Shown piece after piece: positions 1-11,204 of a stretch of 64,000 nt of DNA. The translations under genes were made by a program, and so were the position numbers. The stretch is from positions 51,034,746 through 51,098,745 of the forward strand of contig NC_031495.1 of NCBI RefSeq assembly GCF_000237925.1, in the 5' to 3' direction. The notes beneath the pieces are model-generated. The model was given only the letters and a program-made list of their open reading frames with translations. It did not search any database and was not told where the DNA came from. Positions within the stretch are counted from its first letter, which is position 1. The number at the start of each line of letters is the position of its first letter. The DNA is from Schistosoma mansoni. Lineage: Eukaryota > Platyhelminthes > Trematoda > Strigeidida > Schistosomatidae.

Positions 1-640
1 GAGCTCGAGAAAACCAGGTTGGTTTCAGACCAAATATTCACCCTTCGGTAGATTATGGAACACAGACATACTTCTTGACGTCTGACTGAAGTTGTATCCA
101 TTGACCTAATGGCGGCGCCTGCTGGGGATGCTAGATCTCCAGAAATCACTTAGAAAACGTCTTACTTTGTAATTTTAGTTTGGAAATATGGATTCCTCAT
201 TTTTGCGCCAAAAGCGATTATTTTTACCTTCCGACTGTATTTCGCACTTGGAAGGACCTTGAATGCTATTGGTTAATTCCCTCTTTTAATACGCTATTTT
301 GCGACGTTTTCCGAAGACGTTTTTATACTATATATACGCTTGAGTTGTGTGTTTGATTTGTTCGTGCTTCAGGCCGCTTGTGGAATATACTTCTCCCTCT
401 AGTTATCAGGGCTGCGACGCATTGGAATAGCTTAGCTTGTCTTGTCGTCGTGCTGCTGATCCTTTGTTTCGTCCGCCTATTTTAGGTGATCTTGTAATCT
501 CTTCAAACATAGCAGCGCTCGACTGTTGATCGTAAGGTTTTGTGGCGGTTTGTCATTGAAAGGTGTGACAAAAAAGTACATTAACCTCACACAAGGTCAC
601 TTCGAACACAAATGGTCGAACCATAGCCTATAGCGAACTG
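1..640. other. Unassigned AT-rich sequence with repeat debris
   Basis: I see no coding region. Around 300-345 there is a TATA-like stretch (ctatatatacgc), and 470-575 resembles the stretch at 1310-1410: both contain a variant of 'cgtaatcgcttcaagcataacagc' split by small changes. This suggests two diverged copies of one dispersed repeat. The block at 120-330 (starting near a ggcggcgcctgctgg string) reads like repeat DNA, but I cannot name the family. No downstream exon of PPP4R3 was recognised here on the minus strand. Confidence 0.3.
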
Positions 641-1290
641 TCGTCGAAATTGGTTACATCAAGTGATGCTTCATCAAGGTTGTCTGCTTTCCCTATTTTT
701 ATTTAACTTTGTCATAGACATGTTTTTATAGATAACACCTTCATCACCCAACATTTCAGGGACTGATCTACCAGATTCACTTTCTGACTTAGAATACGCA
801 GATGATGTAGTTCTGTTTAATGAGGACGCTGATAAAATACAGTCTCCTGATCAATCAGCTACAACGTAGGACCAGGCACATTTATGCATCGGTCTTCTGA
901 TCACCTCAAGCAACGATCCAAGCATGTTCGGGAAATGGTTTTCTCCCTCCAAACGCAAAATGTTACTTCAGGATTAGCTTGAGTCATTGCCTGAATTAAT
1001 GATGAGGAGTGAAGTAGTTGGTGCGTCCAACTACTCCACTTATCTTGAGAGTCTCATCAGTCCTAATGCTTTGGCCTCTGTCGAAATTTCGGCATGGATT
1101 CGGAAGGCTCGATTGCCTTTTACTAACTTGCATCACATGTGACGTAGGCGAGATATCCATCTTCCAACCAAAGGACAAGTTTACTATGCAGTTCTTTCTG
1201 TTCTACTTTATGGATGTGAAACATGGTCATTAAGAGTAGAAGATATTCGTAGTTCACTGGTATTCGATCATACCTATCTAGCTAGCTTAT
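640..1290 (+). mobile_element. Degenerate RTE-type LINE reverse transcriptase fragment
   Basis: Three short stretches, in different frames but in the right order, match the RTE reverse transcriptase. Near 660-720 is a form of HQGCLLSLFLFNFVID (usual GCPLSPFLFNFVID). At 785-840 is LEYADDVVLFNEDADKIQS, holding the catalytic YADD box. At 1090-1280 is the C-terminal block with IRKARLPFTNL, WRRRDIHLP, LLYGCETWSLRVEDIR and LVFDH. Frameshifts and stops separate them, so this is an old non-coding relic. Sister copies in this window lie at 1705-3030, 6870-8690 and 35070-38430. Confidence 0.75.
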
Positions 1291-1294
1291 TAGT

Positions 1295-1640
1295 CTTTGG
1301 TCACAGAGTCTTTGTCCCGTTTTCCGATTAGGGAACTCGTAATCGCTTCAAGCATAACAGCAACGACGCTCAAGATTGCGCTTCTGTAATAGTGTTTGGT
1401 AACTCTGTCATCCATCCTGTTGTGTGCTGAATAAAAAATATTTCCAGAACTGATCCACCTTGATTTACTTTACTAAACATGGCTTGAAGTTGGGTACCTA
1501 ATTGACGCCGGTTATGTAGGAATTACTGAGACCACCCTGTTGCCCAGTTTTAATTAAGCAGGGCGGGGTTCGAACCTGAGAATTGATTGTTGGGAGCCGA
1601 GAGGCTTAACTAGTAAGTTATCAGCCCTACCCTAAGTATG
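1295..1640 (-). repeat. tRNA-like SINE-type repeat, probable
   Basis: Read on the minus strand, a good B-box-like string (aggttcgaaccccgc) lies near 1563-1580. It is followed by a body with 'gggcaacagggtggtctcag', 'gtcaattaggtacccaac' and a distal part with 'aatcaaggtggatcag'. A possible A box precedes it at about 1600-1630 but is weak. This layout fits a tRNA-derived retroposon. The distal part is shared with 470-575. There is no clear poly-A tail or target duplication, so the limits are approximate. Confidence 0.4.
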
Positions 1641-1704
1641 AAGAAAAAAAGTTTTATTAACAAATGACTCAGTATCTTACTAAACGTTTATAGAAAGTAC
1701 AGCT

Positions 1705-3030
1705 GAACACGGATATTTATTTATTTAAACACATATATATTGGTACAAAATGGCACCAGATACATATGCGCCACACAAAATAATAAGAATAGGAGGAGAA
1801 AGGAATGATGGGGGGAACTGAAATGTACAACCAGAAGGACTCTCTCAGTTAAGAAAGTTATATCCACTCTTTATGAAGAAAGTAAAAGAAGGTTACAGCA
1901 GGCTCGCCACTGGCTTCTATTCTGAGCCATATCTGATAACGTCTCTAGCCACTGTGTTGCACCATCTCTCGGACCCCAGCCATGGAGTCGTGAAGGACCA
2001 ACAGAAGCTAGCCCTTTGCAGCTTTCTTTCATGCCACGACACCATGTCATACACTGACCACCTCTCCGCTTTTTCCAACCAGTCCCAGAGTCGGCAAATA
2101 ATGCACGACGTGGAAGTCTCTGGAACGACATTCGTAGAACATGTCCAAGCCAACGAAGTCGGTGTTTCAAGATGGTGACAACGATTGGGTTGTCGTCTCT
2201 GCGCCCGAATACACGATGCCAAACCTCTGCATTACTAACATGGTGTTGCCACTGGATGTCAGCAATCCTTCAGAGACAACGATGATTGAACACAGAGAGT
2301 CGTCTAACATCCTCAACTCGGAGAGGCCAGGTTTCACAAGCATAGAGCAAAACTGCTCTCGCCGACGCGTTGTAGATCCGACCTTTTACAGACAGACTAA
2401 CATCACGAGGGCGCCAAAGATGGCCCAGATTGGCATAAGCCGCTCTGGCTTTCATCATACGTGCATCGATCTCACTCACGCCACCACCAGCACTTATGTA
2501 GCTACCTAGATACACGAACTTCTCAACTACTTCAATCTGCTCACCATCTAGGGTGAGTACAGGATGAGAATCCTGCCAGTCCTGTAGGAGTACTTTGCAC
2601 TTGGAGGGTGCAAAGCACATGCCGTACCTGCGGACACTGATTGCCAATTGATTAAGTGCGGATTGCATGCATTGGGCATTATCGCACAGTAAGACAATAT
2701 CATCCGCATACTCAAGGTCGAGAAGTCGTTCTCCAGGCAGCAGATCCACACCGCCATTACTTACATTCATCAGAGCTGTTTCCAGAATGTCGTCGATAGC
2801 AAAGTTGAAGAGGAATGGTGAGATCGGGCAACCCTGCCTAACCCCACTGCTTGAATGGAACAAGGGAGAAAGGTGGTTGTATGCCCTCACTCTGCCTGAG
2901 GTATTCGTATACAGGGTCTTTAAGATGTTAATGAACTTCTCAGGCACACCCTTCTTCAATAGACAATCCCAAAGAACAGTCCTGTCCAACGAATCGAAGG
3001 CAGCCCTGATATCAAGAAACATTACGATTG
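1705..3030 (-). mobile_element. 5'-truncated RTE LINE (reverse transcriptase and 3' end)
   Basis: This is the 3' part of an RTE-clade non-LTR retrotransposon. A 250-codon open stretch at 2270-3022 carries AFDSLDRTVLWDCL, SGVRQGCPISPFLFNFAIDD, the catalytic box LEYADDIVLL and the downstream VYLGSYIS and LLYACETWPLRVEDVRR blocks. The C-terminal part (RWLGHVLRM, LPRRAL, GWKKRRGGQ) continues at 1871-2170 in another frame, so at least one frameshift lies near 2200-2270. The endonuclease is missing: the copy stops abruptly near 3030, as expected for incomplete reverse transcription. The 3' end is a short UTR closed by (taaa)n repeats at 1708-1735. It lies downstream of the PPP4R3 exon, probably in an intron, and on the same strand as that gene. 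Confidence 0.85.
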
Positions 3031-3416
3031 TTTTTATTTACTTAACTTCTAGCTTAAATTCGACCAGTGGTGTACCTTGCTTGACGCAGGTGTTACATAC
3101 TGATTCGTGTTGAATCAATGTGCACAAATGAGATACGACTATATGACTTGATTACTGGTGTAACCATCCCATTAAAACGGTATAGACTAAATGAATGACT
3201 AAGATGAGCGAATAATTTAGTGGTCAAGACCCAATGGTAAACAGGATATGAGCATCCCAAATAGAACTCTCAGGTCAATTGAACCTAAGAAAAATAATGA
3301 CAACTAAAGTAGGTGAGATCTTATAGGTTAGACTATTGGAAAGTTTAATCTAGACAGTAATTTGATGAGGTAATTAAATATATGCATAAATATACGTGAT
3401 GAAAAAAATAACTTAC

Positions 3417-4838
3417 TACACCGGAATTGTTCATATTGTCTGGATCGATAAGAATGCGCAACATGTAACCCAAAAGGAAAGCATCACTAAGTTCTATGAA
3501 AAGTGTCTTGAATATTAATCTATAAACAAACCTACCTGGATCTGGATCAGTGAGTAATTGACTTATCATAAGATTAATGAGTAATTCATCATCTTTTCGG
3601 AATGGAGCAGTTTCTCTGAAGACATATTCACGTACAACAGAAGGCTGGTGCTCAATAAATGCCTGGAGGATTTCGAGAGCTGCTGACTTTATATCTCGGT
3701 CATCAATTGCGAGCAGTACTTCAGCTGTTCTTAGTGCTCCATGCTGAAGTAAGAAACTGAGAAAACTTTCTTTCTGATCTGTTTGGATGGAAATATTACA
3801 AAATTCCTTTACAAAGAGCGATAGGTCTCTGCGATGAGTCAGATCTGTATCCGCCGCTTTCAAACGTGTAAAAAGTCGACACATAAACTCTTCATCTTCC
3901 TGAAGAGCCCGAATAATCTCCATCTTGTTTATAGAAATAAATGCTTTAAGTTGGGAAAGAGCGTGTTCGTCGAATAAACAAGGAGGTGGGAGACAGCAGT
4001 CTTGTATGTACTGAACGCGATATGTTTGATGTATTTTTGTTACCAAATCTGTATTATGCAAAGGCAAAACTTCTTTGAAAGTAGCTTTATTTCTGAGAAA
4101 ATCACGATGTTTAGTGCGCCCAGAAGGATTGTATTCCAAAATACCAATTACATCCAACAACATATCATCAGCGAATAAATTTTCATAGAGACTATGTTTG
4201 TTGACCAATATAAGTTGTCGCATTATTTCGTAAAGATGATGCAACGATTCCATATCCTCCAGATCTTCTGCTTTGTGAAAGACATCAACTAACTGATGGA
4301 GATAATTAGTTGACTCTAAAAAGGCTATCAATCGCTCGCGTTTCGGAGGTGATGCGACAGCTTGACTAACTAGGTCAACAACTTCTTCAAGACGGCTCAG
4401 TTCACAAGGTGGAAGACTAAGAGGCTGGATACTTTGCATCATTGTAGGCGTATACCCATCCGTGTCATCGACGTCATCTGACTCGTCAACAACCTCTTGA
4501 GTAATCTCTACCGATGGATCCTTTCCCTGTACAGCACAAATTTTTTCCCATACATCATCACAACCAACTTTCTCTTGGAAAGACAGAGCTAAATCCATAT
4601 TTTCACCTTCTGACCAAACAATTAGTGTTTCTTGCTGCTTTTGATATGCTGTATCTGGCTGTATTTTTGACTCAAGAAGATAAGATCCATCTGTTTCTGA
4701 AATTACTACTAGGGCCATGTTCTCCTGCTCAGTATACAAGGCTGACACGTGACCAGTGCCCTTATCGTCCCATTGTCGTTCATCATTTAACATGTACAAC
4801 TTTACTCGACGACGTGTGCTAGCTTCAGAAGATCCCAT
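3417..4838 (-). CDS. PPP4R3: PP4 regulatory subunit 3 (SMEK), first coding exon
   Basis: PPP4R3 is the substrate-targeting subunit of protein phosphatase 4, a conserved nuclear and cytoplasmic Ser/Thr phosphatase acting in DNA repair and signalling. The exon encodes 474 residues from the ATG at 4838. Residues about 10-110 form the N-terminal PH/EVH1-like (Ran-binding-like) domain, starting RRRVKLYMLNDERQWDDKG. An acidic linker (DESDDVDDTD) follows. Residues about 165-360 are the SMK-1 domain, with RERLIAFLES, LEDMESLHHLYEIMRQLI, LFADDMLLDVIGILEYNP and HRDFLRNKATFKEVLPL. Armadillo-like helices fill the rest. The frame runs on to 3345, but a consensus donor (gtaagt at 3416-3411) after the IDPDNMNNSGV segment ends the exon in phase 0. 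Family members usually exceed 800 residues, so the remaining exons should lie further left. The exon reads clean, without breaks. Confidence 0.93.
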
Positions 4839-4892
4839 ATCTAGAACGAATCAAAACATTAAAATTAACAATGAAAACTATTCTAGTTAGTA
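4839..4892 (-). promoter_or_regulatory. Splice-acceptor-like signal just upstream of PPP4R3 ATG
   Basis: Reading on the minus strand, a perfect tactaac branch-like heptamer (4892-4886) is followed by a T-rich tract and ttctag ending at 4841. The acceptor AG lies two bases before the start codon. This is either the end of a 5' UTR intron or a spliced-leader trans-splice site; schistosomes use both. The sequence alone cannot tell which. Confidence 0.4.
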
Positions 4893-6869
4893 AACATACT
4901 TTAAATTCTGTTTGGAAATTTAGTGCTGAGAGATAGATTAGTTAACATTCGAGGAAAGGGTTACGAAAAACTAGCATAAAATTCCGGAATATTTTGTTGT
5001 CTACAGTAAACCTGATGATTACATGAAACGGACTATTATGTTGTTTACTTGGATATGAACTTTCGGATGGGTTACGCGGTTGTTAGGGCAGAGCATAGCC
5101 ATTAATTTAGAGAAACAATATGACCAAATGTTGGAAAAAACTAATCTTGATCTTAACCGGAATGAAGGAGCATTGTACTTAACACAAGCGTAAATTCGCA
5201 CGGATAACTTCACCATTAAAAAGTACTCTAACGTCTAGAGCCAAAGTATTGTAGACATAATTTACGTTGTTTATGTATTAAAATGAAAATTAACTGCGAC
5301 CATAAAATATTATACGATGATCTCTCACTAGAAGGTTCACTTATCGACTTAGTATATGCAGACAGCAGTCCTGTTCGATACTAAAAAACGCAGTCAGCTA
5401 AATGTCTTGAGTAACAAAGTAATGATTTCTGGGGTCTTTTTTTCCTATATGCAAAAACTTAATTTAAAACTGGCTAGTATCAATGCCCAGTTTGACCATT
5501 GGGAGTGAGATAATCGTGTATTAACCATTTCACTAATCTTAAAGGCTTAACCATCCCTGGTAGTTTAGTGACTAACAAAATCTTGGCATATACGAAAATC
5601 TCACTTGTCTCTTGTTAATTAGCACCATATTTCATACGGATAAGTTTGATTTTTCAGCTCAATTTTGCTATACACCTGAGGTATGACTTATAGAAATGGA
5701 TGACCTTCGAAGGTTGTGTTTTCAATAACAAATGTTTATGTACTGAGTAATTCGGTGTCATAAAGCGGAGTTTAACTGTTAAAGCAGTTAAATTTCAACC
5801 ATTGGTTTGCAGGTAAGAATCTTGTTTCGCCTACTTTAGTCTGATGTGGCGCGACAGTTTAGATCGACATACAATTGGCCATAAGTAGTTTGGAGGTTAC
5901 ATAAAGATGGCTATAGTTCTTCCAAAGACTTACAAGCCTATGTTGAACAAAAATGAGCAAATACACTCAACTAGCTTGGTTGTAATCTACTCTTGCTGTT
6001 ATTAACGACAGACTACATGAATGCCTAGTTCAGAATTCGGGCCAATAATGACCAAGAGACAAACATATCATACTGTGAAAATCCTTACATTATCAACTCT
6101 ACTTCACTCAAGACTTATCTTCGAAAGGACAGTGGCGAAAACCATTTTGGTTTGTTCCTGTGGGAGACTTTTTTACATTTAACTGATAGGTCTGGTTGGA
6201 TAATTTTGACCTATCTCAGACTATTGAAAACATGCCTGTTTAGTGTTCCCAGTTTTCAGAAATCACATTCTATGAACCTTTTCCTACCAATATTTGAATG
6301 AAGTACTCACATCACGATGTCATAAGCGAACCACCTAAACTTATGGGCAGGTCAAAAAGGTTATCGGACTGGGATCTCTTCCTAAAGTGATCTATCTGAA
6401 AAATAAATAGCAAACCATGAGACTTACTAAAATTAACATACGTCTATGTTAGGTTGGTTGGTTTACATGTTAGGGGATACAGACCGTTTACACAGGAATA
6501 AAGTGGGCTTAGACGTATGAATTATGTAGTTAGTAATTCATCCCATATAATGAATCTAAACATACTTAGACTTGAGGATGGACTCAGAAAATACCATCGT
6601 GTGTTATGTGGTACACGACTACCAAATCAGACGATTGACAAATATACGTCATCAACGTCGAACCTGGTATGGAAGTGCTTTTGTCACAACCCATTGGCAC
6701 AAAACGAAACAAACAAGACGAATTATAGAAGATATAGAAATAGTGTAGTAGCATTGATAGTGAGAAAGACTAAATATCGGGAATATGGTTTGAAAAGGCA
6801 CAAACAAAAAATATTTATGAGGGAATAGTGGGATCCAAAATTTGTAGGAAGGTAAACAATGGGTGCATT
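4893..6869. other. Intergenic stretch, no gene; faint RTE debris
   Basis: I see no credible coding region. At about 5315-5400 the plus strand gives a worn LxxGSLIDLVYAD-like stretch, and at 5580-5640 an IRKSHLSLVN-like stretch. These resemble the YADD region and the ARIRKARLxFANL block of RTE LINEs, so an old plus-strand RTE fragment may span about 5310-5640. A 103-codon open frame at 6517-6828 has no recognisable motif and lies in AT-rich DNA; I take it as chance. Confidence 0.35.
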
Positions 6870-8690
6870 TGCACCATTGTGAATAATCTCTAGCCGTGTC
6901 ACAAGTCTCCAACCGCTGATCGGAGCTATTACACAGACGCCAACTAGACGGTTTACCTCTACCTACACAAAACTGTCCGACGGTCGGTTACCTAATGGTC
7001 TGACGTTTTGTCTTCGTTAGGTCGTCACTAGCCTTCTAACCCACTCCTACACCAAACAACACTGCTCGTCGAGGAAGGCGGTGATTGGACACAAGTGCTA
7101 CACATCCCAACCGAAGATTCTCTACTTCAATCAATCTACCATATTTACCTAGTACTATAGGACTCACTTCAGCATTTCTCACTCGGTTGGTACACGTAAC
7201 GTGAGCAATGCTTTGAAGACACCTATTTACGGAAACCTTGAGCCCAGGCATGTGTTCTGCTTCTATGGACCATGTTTCATAGCCACGAAATAGGCGTGAA
7301 CTGCTGTGTATACACAACCTTCGGTTGGGAGACGATCTTGTCACCCCTCAAGTGACGTAGTTTGGCAGACACCCATCAGGCTCTCTGAATACGTCCGAAA
7401 CCCGTACATGACTGGTCAGAATTCCAAAATAAGTGGTCGACACACTCAATTATTTTGCTCGCTATCACTAGTTTAGGTGCTGATTCAGATCAGCTTTGAA
7501 GTAGTATTTTACATCTAGATGAGACACATTTCGGACATGCTACTATTGTTGCTTAAGGGGACCAAAAGACTGAATTTTCTCAGTGCCTTCGTGTAGGACT
7601 GTTATCTGAGTGTTCCATGTTGATGAGTCGATTTCCTAGTACAATATTAAATCCCTGAATGTTTGAGCAAGTGTCACTTCTAGAACACCGACGAAAATAA
7701 ATCAGAACAGGGACATCAGACAAATGGCGTATGGACCTGTTGTTGATCACCGGCTATCATGGTACTCCATTTCCTAACGTTGCTCTACCACATTGTGGAT
7801 TAGATCTCTGGGTCAAAGGCTCGAGAAGCGGCCTAGGTAAACCACGCGCTTCGGCTTGGGCACCACCCGAGCAGTATCCCAGCACACACAAACCTTGTAT
7901 GGAGCATAAATATTTCGGTGCAGCATTGCACCAATGTTTGTGCTAAAATAAATTGACCAATTTAACTGACGAACACCAATTGAAGTTGATGAGTTTCTTG
8001 GCAGTTTACCATAAGCTCTAACCTAATCTGTAGCGCTTGTTTAATAAACCACAAAATTAGTGCACTTCTTCGGTACTACCACAAAACCGAACACCGTCTT
8101 AAGGTTAGGAAGTTTAACTATGGTTGAAAGTCGATAGATGTGTGCCCCAAAACCTGGTGAAGGGGAAATATTTGGTATACACATTCACGTCCAGGTTCGA
8201 AACCAGCCAGCTTTGTTTTCCGAGGTTCGCGAAGAGCGAACCTTGGTCAGGTGTTGGATGATTATCGAGACTAATATTTTAGATAATTAGTCAAACTGAT
8301 TCTTTTGTGGTTATCAATAGAGGATATGCATTCTTTTTTATGAACCGGGGCGATCAGCGATCGAGACCAGAAAGATAGAATTAGGCTCATCTGTCAAACT
8401 CTAGCCAGTACCAGTCGGCTAAGCTGCTAAGACGGGACCACAACCCTCGAGTTTTTTTCAGTTTAATTCACCAGGTTCTGCTTTTCTCCCTTAGTTCAGA
8501 TTGCCTACAGCCTTTTAACTTTACCAAGAGTTGGGGGACGGGTCAATTTTCAACTTGGATTGTTCGGGAATAGTGGGTAACTGCGAGCCAGTTGAACTGT
8601 TTCTTAGTGATTTGTCCATCGATTTAATCTCCTGGATTGAGAGTGAATGACCATTTCGTCTTTTATTAAGAGAAATCCGACTTCTTAATA
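6870..8690 (-). mobile_element. Degenerate RTE LINE fragment split by a SINE-like copy
   Basis: The 7036-7344 part translates on the minus strand to a worn RTE C-terminus: GYETWSIEAEHM, RCLQSIAHV, RVRNAEV, LGKYGRLIEVENL, NHRLPRRAVLFGVGVG. The 8200-8690 part matches, at DNA level, the RTE copy at 36310-36750 (for example 'actaatattttag', 'gtcaaact', 'ttgaactttac' and 'ggggac' in the same order), which lies upstream of the reverse transcriptase in that element. Both parts share orientation and order, so I read them as one old insertion interrupted around 7560-7960. Several frameshifts and stops are present. Confidence 0.65.
7690..7958 (+). repeat. SINE-like repeat with RTE-type 3' tail (diverged copy)
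   Basis: This matches the copy at 32663-33134 over its distal half: 'aatggcgtatg', 'gttgatcaccggctatcatgg', 'ggtcaaaggctcg', 'gggcaccacccgagcagtat' and 'gcacacaaac', ending in a short A-rich aaaataaat tail. It sits inside the old RTE fragment 6870-8690. It is older than the 32.7 kb copy and I could not find a target duplication. Confidence 0.55.
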
Positions 8691-9899
8691 TTTATTACCT
8701 CGACGAATGTCGCCGTATATTTTAACTCAATATGATGTTTGGGAAGCGAATACACCTGCTAGAACCGAGAAATAATACATATGGGTACTCACTAAAAGTC
8801 CCGTTAGTCACAATCAACTTAGAGTCTGATATAAGTGTAAGTTAGCTCAAGACCCTGAAATACAATAGTGACAGGCAATCAATAAGACTTATGGTGGTTA
8901 TGGGATTTTAGCTAGTTGATTCGGGTGTTGCGCCTTGCAATACAGATCCGCACACTTAGACAGAAACATAAATAAATACCTATCCTTTTCGTCTTCCAAA
9001 AATCTCCAAGAAATACACAAGGGACGTAGGATTTAACGAATTAAAAAGCCGTACTTTAATAATTAAAGACAAATCATTGACAGCACACCATTCAGTTGGT
9101 ATACCGATTTTACACATTCAATAATATCAACGGCAAGTTAGTACAGTGAATCGTCGTGTTTCCTCATTTCTATAAGACATTGTAGTTCCTAAGCGCGAGG
9201 TCTGAACGAAGCACTGCACCCTAGTTTGTCTACAAATTTCCCCTGTTCAGATACGCTACCCAAAGTGTCTACGACCTGTGGGAAAAAAGGGATTTACCGA
9301 CAAAGTCCACGCCACGAGTGGGAAGTAGACTTTCCGCTTTTATTATCCTGAAAGTCGTCCAAATTTTTAAGATTCAGTTTTTACATTCCCACTATTAGTT
9401 AATGAGGTGCTGGCTGTGAGTTGAAAACTATTAACTCAGATATTAAATATAGAAGCCAGCAAAGACAAGGAAGGTGTAACCAGTCTAAAAACGCTCCAAA
9501 GACTACAAATTAAAATTATAGCACAAAACCAACGAAGACACTTAGGAGATATATCTGTTGCCAGAGATTTGGAGAAATAATTCTGAAGTGGATATCCATT
9601 ATCGTACAGAATTCCGGAATTTCACAACAAACTTATCGACATCCAACTTATGTAACGACTAAAACTAGCCCGCTTACGTTATTACTTTCAAAACCAGATC
9701 ACAGCCACTCAGTGATATATCAAAATCCGATACCTCTAAAGCGCTGCCATTTAGCATATTGACACAACAAAACAAAGTGCACATGTATTACCGAGAGGTT
9801 ATAGTCAAATTTGTGTAGCGAGAATCATCAAGGTATTATTTTAGAAGTTCTAAGGAACTGGTAAGGTCTACCTCTGTATTTTCTTATTGCTTTTCATAA
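8691..9899. other. No gene or repeat recognised
   Basis: AT-rich sequence with frequent stops in all six frames. I recognise no coding motif, tail or inverted repeat. It may hold very old repeat DNA beyond what I can identify by eye. Confidence 0.4.
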
Positions 9900-11204
9900 A
9901 CATCTAGTCTTTTTAGGCACTCGCGCGCTTTTCGAACGGGAAGATTAGTCCTAACGTGATTTGTGTTTCTCAATCTTTTGCTGTGTTCTTACGCGACAAA
10001 GGTACCTTTTCTGATCTAAAGAATCTATCCTGAGCTATACGTTCGGTAGATTACTTTTTTTGAGTTTCACCCAACTTAATAGTTAACTGTGGTTTTGCCT
10101 CAGCTTACTATCGTTTTTTTTCGTTTTTCACGTAAAGGCTAGTATTAGCTTATCGTAACCTGTTTCCATCCACTTTCTTCCGTTTTAGAGTACTGTTTTT
10201 CAACGGTCCTAGACTTACTGCTTGCATTTATAAGACAGCTTATATCAATAGTCATGAAAAATGCATGCAAAAGAAGTGGTTACCGTTTTGATGTTATATC
10301 TGGTATGCAGTGCAACAACTGCAAAGGTTGGTTCCACGAAGCGTGCACAGATCTAACAGCAACTGCCTATAGCAGACTCAGTAAGTCGGGTCGTAGGTGG
10401 GTATGTGTTATGTGCAATACGGATACTGTAGTTTTGCAGAGTAACATCCTTGCCCTACTGACAGTTCTGAGGAACAAGTTGTCTGGAAACTTGGTAAATG
10501 ACAGTCATACAACGGGCAGAAAAACAGGAACGCTCAGTGTAAATAAGAAAAGGGATATTGACAGGTCCATTATAAATAGTGCGGGTAAAAGCACTAGTGA
10601 TGACATGCTGAAACTCAGCACCATCTTAACGCCGACGACAATTGACTCCCTCAGTAAATTTGGGTCTCCCAGCGCAAAGTCCTTGAGTGAAACAGTGGTT
10701 CCCAAGAACTCTGAAGGTGGTTGGACACATGTTAACAGGGTTATAAAGGACCAGGCGTCATCGCCTAAGCTCAACATCCCAAGCATTATATGGAAATCAA
10801 CTGGTGACTTGGCCGCACAGTCTACCCCGAAGACTGTCCGCCCGGTCGTCAACCAGCCTAAGGATCGGAAACGCGCTTCGATCTCCAAACAACGAGACAT
10901 TGATACTGGACGCACCGGGAAACCTGGAAAATAAATAACGGTTCGTGAGGACTCTCTCATAATTACGAACCTCATAAATGACCCTGACCTGCCCCTCACT
11001 TTGCAGGACAAAAATGACAGGGTGCTCTGAGGAGAATTGAACAAGAAGCTTGAAATTCCTAGAACAGAGCCTTCGACGGTCACAAGACTCAATCAGAGAA
11101 AGGACTGTAAGCATGAAAGTCACTAGAGAATAGTTCGTGTAACACTCAAGAATGCTTCCGACGTAGAAGACGTCCTGCTAGATAGTCACTTACTGAAATC
11201 CTAT
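9900..11204 (+). mobile_element. CR1-superfamily LINE: 5' UTR and ORF1 with PHD finger
   Basis: The ORF1 stretch at 10254-10934 starts MKNACKRSGYRFDV and carries a PHD-type zinc finger at residues about 5-62: C-x..-C-NN-C-KGWFHEAC-TDL-..-RWVCVMC. It closely resembles the intact ORF1 at 45109-46236 (MQCDECKGWYHEVCTNLT). A basic, Ser/Thr-rich linker follows. The frame is broken after about 226 codons, but nucleotide similarity to the minus-strand LINE at 24250-24570 continues up to 11204. There it stops abruptly at the pol fossil 11205-13830. About 350 bases before the ATG look like its 5' UTR. ORF1 is thought to bind nucleic acid or the RNP; the PHD finger suggests chromatin contact, which is inference. 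Confidence 0.7.

Noticed and set aside
6517-6828. 103-codon plus-strand frame
   Set aside because: No motif, AT-rich biased composition, and no neighbouring signals; probably chance.
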